Source: Nitratidesulfovibrio sp. (lineage in GTDB: Bacteria; Desulfobacterota; Desulfovibrionia; Desulfovibrionales; Desulfovibrionaceae). Taken from it: a DNA stretch of 64,000 bases. This document shows positions 51,555 through 60,300 of this stretch, piece by piece. The notes beneath the pieces are model-generated. The model was not told the DNA's origin and did no database searches. It worked only from the letters and a program-made list of their open reading frames with translations. The stretch covers positions 673,400 through 737,399 of the forward strand of contig NZ_JBDXXH010000001.1 in assembly GCF_040373385.1 (NCBI RefSeq), given 5' to 3'. Each line of letters begins with the position of its first letter. Position 1 is the first letter of the stretch. Position numbers and translations under genes: made by a program.

Positions 51555-53447
51555 CTACCCTTCCTTGAACCGCGCGATGACCTCGCCAAGGCGTTGCGCC
51601 TCGGCGTTCAGGTCGTCCAGCGAACGTTCCGCGTCGCGCATGGCCTTGGCGGTGTCTTCGCTGATGGTGGTAACCTCGCCCAGCGAGCGCACGATGTCCG
51701 CGCTCACCGCCGCCTGTTCCTTGCCCGATGTGGCCACGGCGCGCACCTGCCCGGACACGCCGGAGGCCAGCCGCACGATCTCCTCCAGCGAGCTTCCGGC
51801 GGTATCCGCCTGGGCATTGGCCTGGGTCACCGCCTCCACGGCGGTGTCCACCTGGCGCGCGCTGGCCGTGGTGCCGTCCTGAATGGCCCGGATGGCCTCG
51901 CCCACCTCGCGCGTGGCGTTCATGGTCTTTTCGGCCAGCTTGCGCACTTCATCGGCCACCACGGCAAAGCCGCGTCCGGCGTCACCGGCGCGGGCCGCCT
52001 CGATGGCGGCGTTCAGCGCCAGCAGGTTGGTCTGGTCGGCAATATCGCTGATCACGGCCATGATGCCGCCAATGCTTTCGGCCTTGCGCGAAAGGTCGGC
52101 CATGCTTTCGTGCAGGCTGGCCGCGCCTTTCTCCACCCGGACCACGGCCTCCTTGACCCGCTGCACGCCTTCGGCACCCTCGCCCGCCTTGGCCCGGGCG
52201 CTGTCGGCGGTCGCGGCGGCGTCCGCCGCCCCCCCGGCCATGCCCGCCACGGCGGCATCCATGCGTTCCATGGCATGCGAACTTTCGGCAACCCGGGTCT
52301 TCTGGGCGTCCGCACCGCCGCCCGCAAGGCTGACCTGCCGCCCCACGGTATTCGCCACGTCAACGATGGCGGCGGCGATGCCTTCCAGCATGCCCGCTGC
52401 CTCCTGCATGCCGTCGCGCCGGGCCTGTTCCGCCCGCATTCGGGCCGCCTCGGCCTCGGCGGTGGCGGCCTCGGCGCGCCGGGCATGCTCGGCTGCCTCG
52501 GCGGTGCGCGAACCGGCTTCCTCGATGCGCATGCGCAGCGATTCCACCATGCTGGCGATGGAGTGCTTCAGCCCGCGCAACTCGGCGCGGAACGTGCCGC
52601 GCGGCTGCGCACCCAGGTCGCCCGCCGCCACGGCGCGGGCATAGGCCACCAGCGCGTGCAGCGGCGTGCGCACGGACCGCGTGACCAGCAGCGTCAGCAG
52701 GCAGCCCACGGCGAGAATGGCGGCGGTGACCGCCAGCACCGTGTTGCGCAGGCGGTTCGCCTCTGCCTCCAGGTCATCCACGTACACCCCGGTACCGATG
52801 ATCCATCCCCACGGCTTGTAATGGGCGATGTACGATTCCTTCGGGTAGGTCTGGTCGGTCACGCCGCCGCCCTGCTTCGGCTTGGGCCACACGTAGGCCA
52901 CCAGTCCCTCGCCGCGCTGCTGCGCGACATCCACGAAGGCCTGGAACAGGTTGCGGTTGCCGCCGGGGTAGTCGGTTGCCGGGGCTCCCGGCGCGGCCCG
53001 CCAGTGGGTGGCCCGGTTGTAGGCGGGCTTGTCCAGGGTCTGGCCTTCCAGCGCGGGGGCTGTGGGGTGCATGACCATGGTGGGGTAGGGGGTGCGGTCG
53101 TCGTTGATCCAGAAATAGTCGCCGTTGCCGTAGCGCATCTGCCGGATGGCGTCGGCCGCGCGCCGCTTGGCCTCGTCAAGGGACACCTCGCCCCGGCTGG
53201 CCCTGGCGTCCAGCCCCTCCACCAGTTTCATGGCTGCCTGTACCAGATGGTGCAATTCGCCCTGCCGGGCCCGGAGTGCGTCGGAGCGGACCTGGGGCAG
53301 GAATCCGCCAAGAATGGTGGCCACGAACAACAGGGCGATGAACGTGGCCAGGGATATGATGCGCAACGCCACCCCCGCCTCGAAGCGGGGCGCGGCAGGC
53401 GCGGGCATGGGCGGCAGCGTGGCATTTCCGGCGGCGGGGTGGGGCAT
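51555..53447 (-). CDS. Methyl-accepting chemotaxis protein with single Cache sensor
   Basis: A 630-residue transmembrane chemoreceptor. TM1 near 30-50 ([20 protein letters not shown]); periplasmic sCache_2-type sensor (about 55-235) with [40 protein letters not shown] then [22 protein letters not shown]2 (238-258); HAMP; long coiled-coil; signalling tip [20 protein letters not shown] and [20 protein letters not shown]. sCache_2 domains usually bind small organic acids. GGAG lies six bases before the start at 53447. The signalling tip is nearly identical to the other receptor in the window, as expected for one array. Confidence 0.95.
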   Translation of the reverse strand: MPHPAAGNATLPPMPAPAAPRFEAGVALRIISLATFIALLFVATILGGFLPQVRSDALRARQGELHHLVQAAMKLVEGLDARASRGEVSLDEAKRRAADAIRQMRYGNGDYFWINDDRTPYPTMVMHPTAPALEGQTLDKPAYNRATHWRAAPGAPATDYPGGNRNLFQAFVDVAQQRGEGLVAYVWPKPKQGGGVTDQTYPKESYIAHYKPWGWIIGTGVYVDDLEAEANRLRNTVLAVTAAILAVGCLLTLLVTRSVRTPLHALVAYARAVAAGDLGAQPRGTFRAELRGLKHSIASMVESLRMRIEEAGSRTAEAAEHARRAEAATAEAEAARMRAEQARRDGMQEAAGMLEGIAAAIVDVANTVGRQVSLAGGGADAQKTRVAESSHAMERMDAAVAGMAGGAADAAATADSARAKAGEGAEGVQRVKEAVVRVEKGAASLHESMADLSRKAESIGGIMAVISDIADQTNLLALNAAIEAARAGDAGRGFAVVADEVRKLAEKTMNATREVGEAIRAIQDGTTASARQVDTAVEAVTQANAQADTAGSSLEEIVRLASGVSGQVRAVATSGKEQAAVSADIVRSLGEVTTISEDTAKAMRDAERSLDDLNAEAQRLGEVIARFKEG

Positions 53448-53714
53448 GGGATACTCCGCTATGATGTGGCGTGCGCGGGGCAGAGGGTGTTCGTTGGCCG
53501 GACAAGCGTATCCGCCCGCTGTTGCGGGCTGAATTATAACAATGGAGCGGCTGGGGGCGGCATGGGCGGGGGGGCGGGGCGTAGCGGGCGCGCGGTGCCC
53601 GTTGCGCGCTTGCGCGGGGGGGCATTTCTGCTAGGCTGGGGGTAAGGCGGCGGACCCTTCGTGGACCGCGCGCCCACCGTCTTTTTTGCCACAGCGACCC
53701 GCAAGGAGGTGCCC

Positions 53715-54092
53715 ATGACCCGACAGGCTTCGTTCACCCGGCTGGAGCAGGCGCAGTTGCCCGGCTTTCGGGAACGTCTGGACCGCGCCGAATCGCCCGA
53801 CGAGGTGCGCAGGTTCTTCGCCGAAACCGTGGCCACGCTGCTGTCCGACGCCCTGGGCACGGCAGGGGCGGTGCGCCACGACGATGTGGCCCTTTCTCCG
53901 GATGCGGCCGAAGGGTATGCGCTGACGCCGTCGGTCCGTGCCCTGCCCGGCTTTGCGGACATCTGGAGCGATTCCGACATGCCGCGCATCGCGGGCGACT
54001 TTGCCCGCCTGGCCGTGAAGCGCCACCGCCATCTGGCGGGCAACCCGGAGCGCACCGAAGCCAAGACCCGGCACAAGGACGGCAAGCGCTAG
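53715..54092 (+). CDS. Small conserved-looking hypothetical protein
   Basis: A 125-residue soluble protein not matched to a family. It starts MTRQASFTRLEQAQLPGFRE, has a helix (SPDEVRRFFAETVATLLSDA), a central acidic segment (VRHDDVALSPDAAEGYAL) and a basic end (LAVKRHRHLAGNPERTEAKT). AAGGAGG lies six bases before the ATG, a strong ribosome site. It is divergent from the Cache receptor and convergent with corA. No signal peptide. Confidence 0.75.
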   Translation: MTRQASFTRLEQAQLPGFRERLDRAESPDEVRRFFAETVATLLSDALGTAGAVRHDDVALSPDAAEGYALTPSVRALPGFADIWSDSDMPRIAGDFARLAVKRHRHLAGNPERTEAKTRHKDGKR

Positions 54093-54242
54093 CAATCCCG
54101 TGGCGGAATGGTCCGGAGCAGTATCGGTTTCTCCGCCGTATCGCAGTGCGCTCACCAGCACTTTTTCCCGGCTTCGCCGTGCTGCGCGGGTTTGCGAATT
54201 GCCCTCTGCGGCGTACGGATTTCGCTTCTTCCCCAACGCACG

Positions 54243-54273
54243 ACGCCCCGCACGGCAAGGCCATGCGGGGCGT
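54243..54273. terminator. Bidirectional terminator between the hypothetical gene and corA
   Basis: A 10-bp stem ACGCCCCGCA/TGCGGGGCGT with an 11-base loop, followed on the plus strand by TTCGTTGC. It lies 24 bases beyond the leftward corA stop and 150 bases after the rightward gene. Confidence 0.75.
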
Positions 54274-54297
54274 TTCGTTGCTGCGTCAGGGGCGCGG

Positions 54298-55230
54298 CTA
54301 CAGCCAGCGCTTCTTGATGAACACCAGCCAGGCCACCAGGCACAGCCCCACGGTCACTCCGGAGACGATGCCGAAGGCATAGGGCGAATCGTGCAGGGGG
54401 GTGTCTATGTTCATGCCGTAGATGCCGGTGATGATGTTGGGAATCATCAGGATGATGGTGAACCCGGTCAGGAACTTCATCACCGTGTTCATGTTGTTGG
54501 AAATGATGGAGGCAAAGGCATCCATGGTGCCGGAAAGGATGTCGCTGTAGATGTTGGTCATGCCGATGGCCTGGCGGTTCTCGGTGATGGCGTCTTCCAG
54601 CAGGTCGCTTTCTTCTTCGGTGATGCGCAGCGAGCGGGTGCGCAACAGCTTTTCCATGATGATGTCGTTGGCCCTGAGCGACGTGGTGAAGTACACAAGG
54701 CTCTTTTCGATGTTCAGCAGCTCGATGAGCTCCTGATTGCGCATGGACTGCTGCAAGCGCTGTTCGATGAACGCGGTGCGCCGGTTGATGTCCTTCAGGT
54801 CGTTCAGATAGGCGATGGAGGTGCGTTGCAGCAGGTGAATGGCCAGGCACAGGCGGCGTGCCGTATCCATGGTGCGCGCGCGTCCGTTCAGCAGTTCGCT
54901 GACGATGTCGCGCGGCGAACGGCACACCGTGACCACGGCGGTGCGGGTGATCACGATGCCGATGGGCAGCGTCAGGTAGGGCACGCGCACGTCGGTCTCG
55001 TTTTCCAGCGGCACGCGGATGACCAGCAGCAGCACGCCGTCCTCGTGTTCCAGCCGGGCGCGCTCGTCGGCGTCCAGCGGGTCGGTCAGGTGGTCCAGCG
55101 GAATGCCCAGCAGCACCGAGGCGCGGCGCAGTTCTTCATCCGAAGGATTGGAAAGATTCACCCAGCAGTCGGGTTCGATGTGGTCCACGGGCGTCAGCAC
55201 GCCGTCGATGGTCTTGTGAATGGTGAACAC
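54298..55230 (-). CDS. corA: CorA-family magnesium/divalent-cation channel
   Basis: A 310-residue inner-membrane channel for Mg2+ (or Co2+/Ni2+). A soluble alpha/beta N-domain and long stalk helices (RRTAFIEQRLQQSMRNQELI, SDLLEDAITENRQAIGMTNI) precede two C-terminal transmembrane helices: about 250-270 (TVMKFLTGFTIILMIPNIIT) and 285-305 (FGIVSGVTVGLCLVAWLVFI), with the invariant selectivity motif YGMN between them (near 272). The basic end IKKRWL is typical. The start codon is GTG at 55230, with AAGGAG seven bases upstream. No Mg-sensing riboswitch was recognised in the leader. Confidence 0.93.
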   Translation of the reverse strand: MFTIHKTIDGVLTPVDHIEPDCWVNLSNPSDEELRRASVLLGIPLDHLTDPLDADERARLEHEDGVLLLVIRVPLENETDVRVPYLTLPIGIVITRTAVVTVCRSPRDIVSELLNGRARTMDTARRLCLAIHLLQRTSIAYLNDLKDINRRTAFIEQRLQQSMRNQELIELLNIEKSLVYFTTSLRANDIIMEKLLRTRSLRITEEESDLLEDAITENRQAIGMTNIYSDILSGTMDAFASIISNNMNTVMKFLTGFTIILMIPNIITGIYGMNIDTPLHDSPYAFGIVSGVTVGLCLVAWLVFIKKRWL

Positions 55231-55810
55231 GGCAAGGCTCCTTGCGTCCGTTCCGGGGTGCGGTCTGGCGCGCGGCGTGTGCCGCGCGTGCCGGGAACAG
55301 CGGTGCGCCGTGCAAGACCCGATGCCTGGGGATCAGGGCTGGGCGCGGCGGCGGAAGCAACGGAGCGTCACGAGTACGGGTCCGCGGAGCGGGCCACGGA
55401 ACGCACGCGACGGTGCATCCGGCAGCGGGCGCGCCGGATGGAACGGTCGGAGAATACGGAAGATGCGGAAAGCAGGGAAAGCGGTGTGCGGAACATGGTC
55501 CACCTCCGGGGGCGCGCAGCGCCGCCGGGCGGACCGGGAAGGGATCAGGCCCGGACGTGACGGCGGCAGCGGCGCTGGTGCGTCGTTGCGAAACGGTGCG
55601 ATGCGATGGGGCATCTACTACTGTCGCCGGAATCCACGTCTGTGCTCCTGTTGGGGGTGCGCGGCGGGCCGTGTGGCCGCCGGCGGGGTGCGCCAGGGAT
55701 GGGTATGCCCATGCCGTGGGCACGCTGCGGGGTCTGCTTTACGCCCGTGGGGGCCGCTTGGCAACCGGAAATGCACCGGGCGGCGGGCTGGCGGGTGCCG
55801 GGGGCGGCCC
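55231..55810. other. Intergenic stretch upstream of corA
   Basis: About 580 bases between the corA start and the stop of the leftward DUF1499 gene. A GC-rich inverted repeat (GGCGCGCAGCGCCGCC) near 55513 echoes the element between the two ettA tail copies. No gene, tRNA or clear promoter was recognised. Confidence 0.45.
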
Positions 55811-56329
55811 CTAGCGGGACAAGCCCAGAAATCTGCGCCGCAACTGCTCCGCGCGGTCTCGGTTGACGCCGAAGTCCCACCAGCCGGAACGGGCGGCGGA
55901 GCGCAGGTGCACGACGGATGCCGCCGGGTCTGCCACGCAGGTCACGTCGTCGATGAAGCCGAAGACCTTGCTGCGGCACTGGGCGCGCACGGTCAGGCCG
56001 TCCATGTCCGTCACGGTGCAGCCGGGCAGGGCGCCCAGGGCCACGGCCACACGGCGCATGGCCGTGGCCGCGTCGCCGGTGAAGGGCAGCGGCTCGATGT
56101 ACTGCCCGTCACGCACGGCGCCTTCGGCCTGGGTGATGACGCAGTTGGGGCGGTCGGGGCAGGCGGGCAGGCGCACGGGCTCGGCAGGCAGATTGGCGCT
56201 GACAGGCTGGTCTGGCAGACCCGGCTGCGCGCCATGGGCGGGCCGGGCAGGGCATGCGCACGCCGTCAGAAATGCCAGTAGCAACAGCGCGGGCACGGCA
56301 ACGACAGAGGAAAGAAGGGATGCGGACAT
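55811..56329 (-). CDS. DUF1499 lipoprotein
   Basis: A 172-residue exported lipoprotein. The signal (LLSSVVAVPALLLLAFLTAC) ends in lipobox LTAC (Cys near 24). The mature domain is DUF1499: PACPDRPNCVITQ near the start (the CP..PNCV motif), LPFTGDAATAMRRVAVALGA, then the C-terminal hallmark VFGFIDDVTCVADPAASVVH, LRSAARSGWWDFGVNRDRAE and LRRRF. The family is widespread with unknown function; four Cys may form disulfides. GGAGA lies four bases before the ATG. Confidence 0.9.
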   Translation of the reverse strand: MSASLLSSVVAVPALLLLAFLTACACPARPAHGAQPGLPDQPVSANLPAEPVRLPACPDRPNCVITQAEGAVRDGQYIEPLPFTGDAATAMRRVAVALGALPGCTVTDMDGLTVRAQCRSKVFGFIDDVTCVADPAASVVHLRSAARSGWWDFGVNRDRAEQLRRRFLGLSR

Positions 56330-56435
56330 GGGCTCTCCATGGGCACTTGCGGGGGCGCCTTCCGTTGGACGTTGCAGGACATGGACCATGACCGGAATGC
56401 GCGCCGTGGATCGTCGCCCCATGACACATGACAAA

Positions 56436-56463
56436 GGGCCGCCCCGTATGCGCGGAACGGCCC
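56436..56463 (-). terminator. Weak terminator downstream of the TetR gene
   Basis: A 6-bp stem GGGCCG/CGGCCC with a 16-base loop; the minus strand continues TTTGTCATG. It lies 27 bases beyond the stop of the TetR-family gene. Confidence 0.5.
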
Positions 56464-56489
56464 CGTGGAAAACGGCGCGGAGGTTTCCG

Positions 56490-57071
56490 CTACGGCTTCA
56501 GGAAGCGGCTGACGTTGTCGATGACGTTGCGCAGCAGGTCGTCGGTGGGTTCCACGAACTGGAAGTGGATGGTGCGCACGATGCCCACCATGATGCCCAC
56601 GATCATGCATGCGGTGTCCTCGACGCTGATGTCGGTACGCACCGAGCCGTCCTTCTGGCCGTCGCGCAGGGCGACCAACAGGTATTCGTTGAGATACGTG
56701 TAGATTTCCTTGATGGCCAGGAACACGTCGTCGTTCCGTTCGCCGTAGCGGGTGGGCGCGTCGCGGAAGATCAGGCAGAACTCCATGCGGTTCTTCTTCA
56801 CGAACACGTAGAACGACTTGATGATGGAGACCACCTTCTCCACGCTGGTCTCGGGCGCGCGTACTTCGAGATACTTCTCGATGTCGCTGATGAGCTGATC
56901 CTTCACGTTGCGGATCAGGGTGAGGAAGATGTCGTCCTTGGTCTTGAAGTGACGGAAGATGGTGCCTTCCGCCACGCCCGCCTCTTTGGCGAGAAGGCTG
57001 GTGGGGGTGTTGTTGAACCCGCGCTCGGCAAACAGCTTGGCGGCGGTAAGCAGGATGGTGTCGCGCTTCAT
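56490..57071 (-). CDS. TetR/AcrR-family transcriptional regulator
   Basis: A 193-residue repressor. The N-terminal helix-turn-helix (about 5-50) is canonical: ILLTAAKLFAERGFNNTPTS then LLAKEAGVAEGTIFRHFKTK and DDIFLTLI. The C-terminal ligand-binding domain is helical, with VSIIKSFYVFVKKNRMEFCL and a hydrophobic last helix pair (CMIVGIMVGIVRTIHFQFVE) that would form the dimer. The inducer and target are unknown; no efflux pump is adjacent. AAAGGA lies six bases before the ATG. Its promoter (57137-57165) overlaps a 12-bp palindrome, suggesting autoregulation. Confidence 0.92.
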   Translation of the reverse strand: MKRDTILLTAAKLFAERGFNNTPTSLLAKEAGVAEGTIFRHFKTKDDIFLTLIRNVKDQLISDIEKYLEVRAPETSVEKVVSIIKSFYVFVKKNRMEFCLIFRDAPTRYGERNDDVFLAIKEIYTYLNEYLLVALRDGQKDGSVRTDISVEDTACMIVGIMVGIVRTIHFQFVEPTDDLLRNVIDNVSRFLKP

Positions 57072-57136
57072 GTCGGAATCCTTTCAGTGTCTGCCGCGAT
57101 ACGGCAGAAGCGAGGAGTGAACGCTCAAACGAGAGA

Positions 57137-57172
57137 AGGCTAACCCCACTCCTGAGCGGTGTCAACGTTGAC
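57137..57172 (-). promoter_or_regulatory. TetR gene promoter with palindromic operator candidate
   Basis: Minus strand: -35 TTGACA (57160-57165), 17-base spacer, -10 TAGCCT (57137-57142). The perfect palindrome GTCAACGTTGAC (57161-57172) covers the -35. Predicted transcription start near 57130 gives a ~58-base leader. Confidence 0.65.
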
Positions 57173-57281
57173 GTGGGGGGCACCCGCGATCCGCGTGAAA
57201 TTGGTGACCGTACCGGTATGTTCCGGCTTGCGGCGGCTGCCGCAACGCCCGGAAAAGACAGGAAACCGCATGGCAAACGGG

Positions 57282-57308
57282 CGCCCCGGCCGGTGATAGG
57301 CCGGGGCG
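57282..57308 (-). terminator. Terminator of the degenerate kinase gene
   Basis: A 10-bp stem CGCCCCGGCC/GGCCGGGGCG with a 7-base loop, 31 bases beyond the stop of the leftward 1737-residue gene. On the minus strand it continues CCGTTTGCC. Confidence 0.75.
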
Positions 57309-57339
57309 GCAATGGGTGAGGTGGTGTCCGGTATGCGGT

Positions 57340-60300
57340 TCAGCTCCGGCGGGCGGCCTGCCCGGCACGCGGGGCCAGGGCGATGCGGTTGCGCTCCACC
57401 GCAGCCTCCAGTTCGGGCAGCAGGTCGCGCACCGCTTCCATGTCGTCTGCGGTGGCGGCCCGCTCCACGCAACGGGCGATGCGTTCCAGCACCCGCAGGC
57501 CGAAGCTTTCTGCCTTGCCCGCGATGCGCGCCGCCGCTTCCTGCACGGCAAAGGTACTGCCGTCGGCCCGGCCCCGCCGGGCGTCGTCCAGGGCGGCATC
57601 CAGGGTTTCCAGCAGGCCGGGGATGAAGGGTTCGATGTCGTCGCCCATGTGCCCGTGCGGCTCTGTCCGTTGCCTGGTCGAGGGCGCCGGGGGAACTGCG
57701 TGAGCGGGGGGAGCGGGACGCGCCGGGGCACGCCGCGCCGTATCGCCTTCCGGATTCCTGGCACGGTCCGCGCCCCGGCCAAGGTGCACGGCGATGCGTT
57801 CCGCGATGCGCTCGGCAAAGCTTTTGGCGGGAGGGGACTGCGGCGGGGTGTCCGCCTGCGAGTGGCCCGGCGCGTGGGGGGCCTGCCCCTGTCGGGTGCC
57901 GGGCGGCACAGGAGACGGCGGAGCGGACATCTGGCCGGGCTGGGGCCGGGTGTACTGCATCTGCTGCGGCAGGGGCTGGGTGGCCTGCTGGCCGGTGGGC
58001 CATGTCGGCGTTGCCGGGACGACGGGCGGGACGGGAGCGGCCTGCGCCTGTCCGTGCATGGTCTGGCCGACCGTGGCCTGCCCGTCCGTGGTCTGGCCGC
58101 GTACCGCTTGCCCGTGCAACGCCTGTCCGGCGGTTTCCTGTCCGGCGGTTACGGGGGCGGCAGGCTCGGCGGGCTGCTTGGGGCGGTAGCCGGGGCGCAC
58201 CTCTGCCGATACGTCGCGGATGGGCCGGGTATCGGGTTGCTGGGCCTGTGCGGGTGTCTGGTCCGCCTGTTCCGGCTGTGGATGGGGCATGGCGCGCTGG
58301 CCTTGCTGCTGCGCCCGCTGGGCGCGTTCCCAGCGTTCCAGGCGCGCGGCCGCCCCGTAGGACGACGAGGCGCTGGGTCCGGCATGGGCCGTGGCCCGGT
58401 GCGGCTCCATGGGCATGGGGTCGCCCACCCATTCGCCGCCGTCGGCGGTGGTGGCGGGCTTGCGCACCACGGTGGCAGTGTCGTCGGGGCCAGTCCCGGC
58501 GCGTTCGTCGCGGGTCGTGGCGGTGGCCGGACTCGCAATGCCCGGACTCGCAATGCCCGGCTGTGGCCGGGGAGCCGTCACGGGCATGGGCTCGCCCACC
58601 GACTCCTCGAAAGCGTCGCCCCAGGCCGGGGCGGGAACAGGGGCCGGAGTGGGCGCAGCCGGAAGAACGGCGGCGGGTTCGCCCGCCACAGCCGCAAGGG
58701 GCGCAGGGGCCAAAGTCGCTGGCGCAAGGCTCGCCGGGGCCGTGGCGTCACCAGCGGGTTCGAAATCCTCTGCATCGGTGACGATGAGGTCCAGTAACGA
58801 TCCGCCTTCGGGCAACGACCCGCCTTCGGGCAGCCCGCCGCCGTACGACACGTCGGTCGTCAGGATGATGCGGGCCGCCGGGGCGGCACCGGATGCTGAA
58901 GCTTGGTGGCTGGCGGCGGGATCGGTGTGCCCCACGGCAAAGATGTCCGCACCGAACAGGTCCGGCAGTTCCTCGGCCTCGTCAGAACCTGCCCCGTCAG
59001 AACCTGCCCTGTCTGGGCCTGCCTCGTCGGCCATGCCGCGAGCCACATCGGTGTCGGCGGCATCGGTTTCGGGTGTGGCAGGCGCGTCCGGCATATCGGG
59101 GGCCTCGGGCGACTGTTCCGTTTCGCCCACCACGGGGCGGTCCCAGGGGTGCCACGCCGTGGGCGCGTCCGCCACTGTCGCCATGCTGGCGGGTTCCATG
59201 GAGTCAGACGAAGCGTCCGCTTCCGCGGGGGCATCCCCTGTCGCCGCATCCGGCAATTCCGGTAGTGCGTCCATGCCCGGGGCATGGTCGTGGGCCGGGG
59301 TGTCATACAGGTACGCATCGTCCCGAGCGGCATCGGGCGCGTCCCAATGCGTGCCTGCATCCCATGCCGGGGGCGCATCATCGACCAGCGAAAGATCGCC
59401 CGCCCCGCCATGCCCCGCATCGGCGCCAATCTCGGCACCGGACAGGAACAGGTCGGGCAGGTCCGCAAATTCCGGCGGCGCGGCGTGAGGGGCATCGTCC
59501 GCATCGTCGTACGTCATTTCGGTAGGGCCAAGGCCGTATCCGGCGTGAGCGGCGTATTCAGGCTGCGGCTTCGGTTCGGCATGGGGCGGGGCCAGTTGTG
59601 CCACGGCGGCGCGCAGGCCGCTGCGGGTCAGGGGCTTTTCCAGCGTTTCGGTGCATCCGGCGGCCAGCATGCGCTCGGCCTGCGCCTCGTGCGACACAAG
59701 GGCCAGCACCGGCACCGGGGCCAGCCCGTGTTCCTGTTCGAAGGCGCGGATGGAGGCCACGGCCGCCACGATGTCGTCCTCGGGCATGTCGCCATCCATG
59801 ATGACAAGGCCCGAGGGTGCGCGCCGGTACAGGATGCCCGCCTCGGTGGCTCCGCGCGCCTCCAGCGGCGCGTGGGGCAGCCCCTCCAGGAAAAAGGCCA
59901 GCAACTGGCGGTTGCTGGGCACGTCGTCGGCCACGATGACCTGCAACGGGCGGCGCGGGGCCACCGGCCCAAGGTGCAGCTGGTCTGCCGCCGTGACGGC
60001 GTCGGGCGTGGGCCGGGCCACGCGCAGGTCGTCGGTCAGGTCCACGCCCACGAAGGGGCGCGGCGCGGTGGCGTCGCCCGAAAGGGCCACCAGCCGCGCG
60101 GTGAACGAAATGGTGGTGCCCTGGCCCCGCCCGCTTTCCACGGTCAGGGTGCCCCCGGCGGCGTCGGCCATTTCCCACGCGCGGGCCAGCGCGCTGACGC
60201 TGCGCCGGTGCGGCGGGCCGCCTGCGCCGGAATCGCTGACGGTGAACAGCAGGTGGCCGGGGTCGGTACTGTCGGGCACGCGGCGTACCGACATGTGCAC

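Noticed and set aside
55231-55810. Magnesium riboswitch (M-box or ykkC-like) in the corA leader
   Set aside because: No conserved core could be recognised, and the gene has a normal ribosome site close to a GTG start; the leader is mostly GC-rich sequence without a clear terminator/antiterminator pair.
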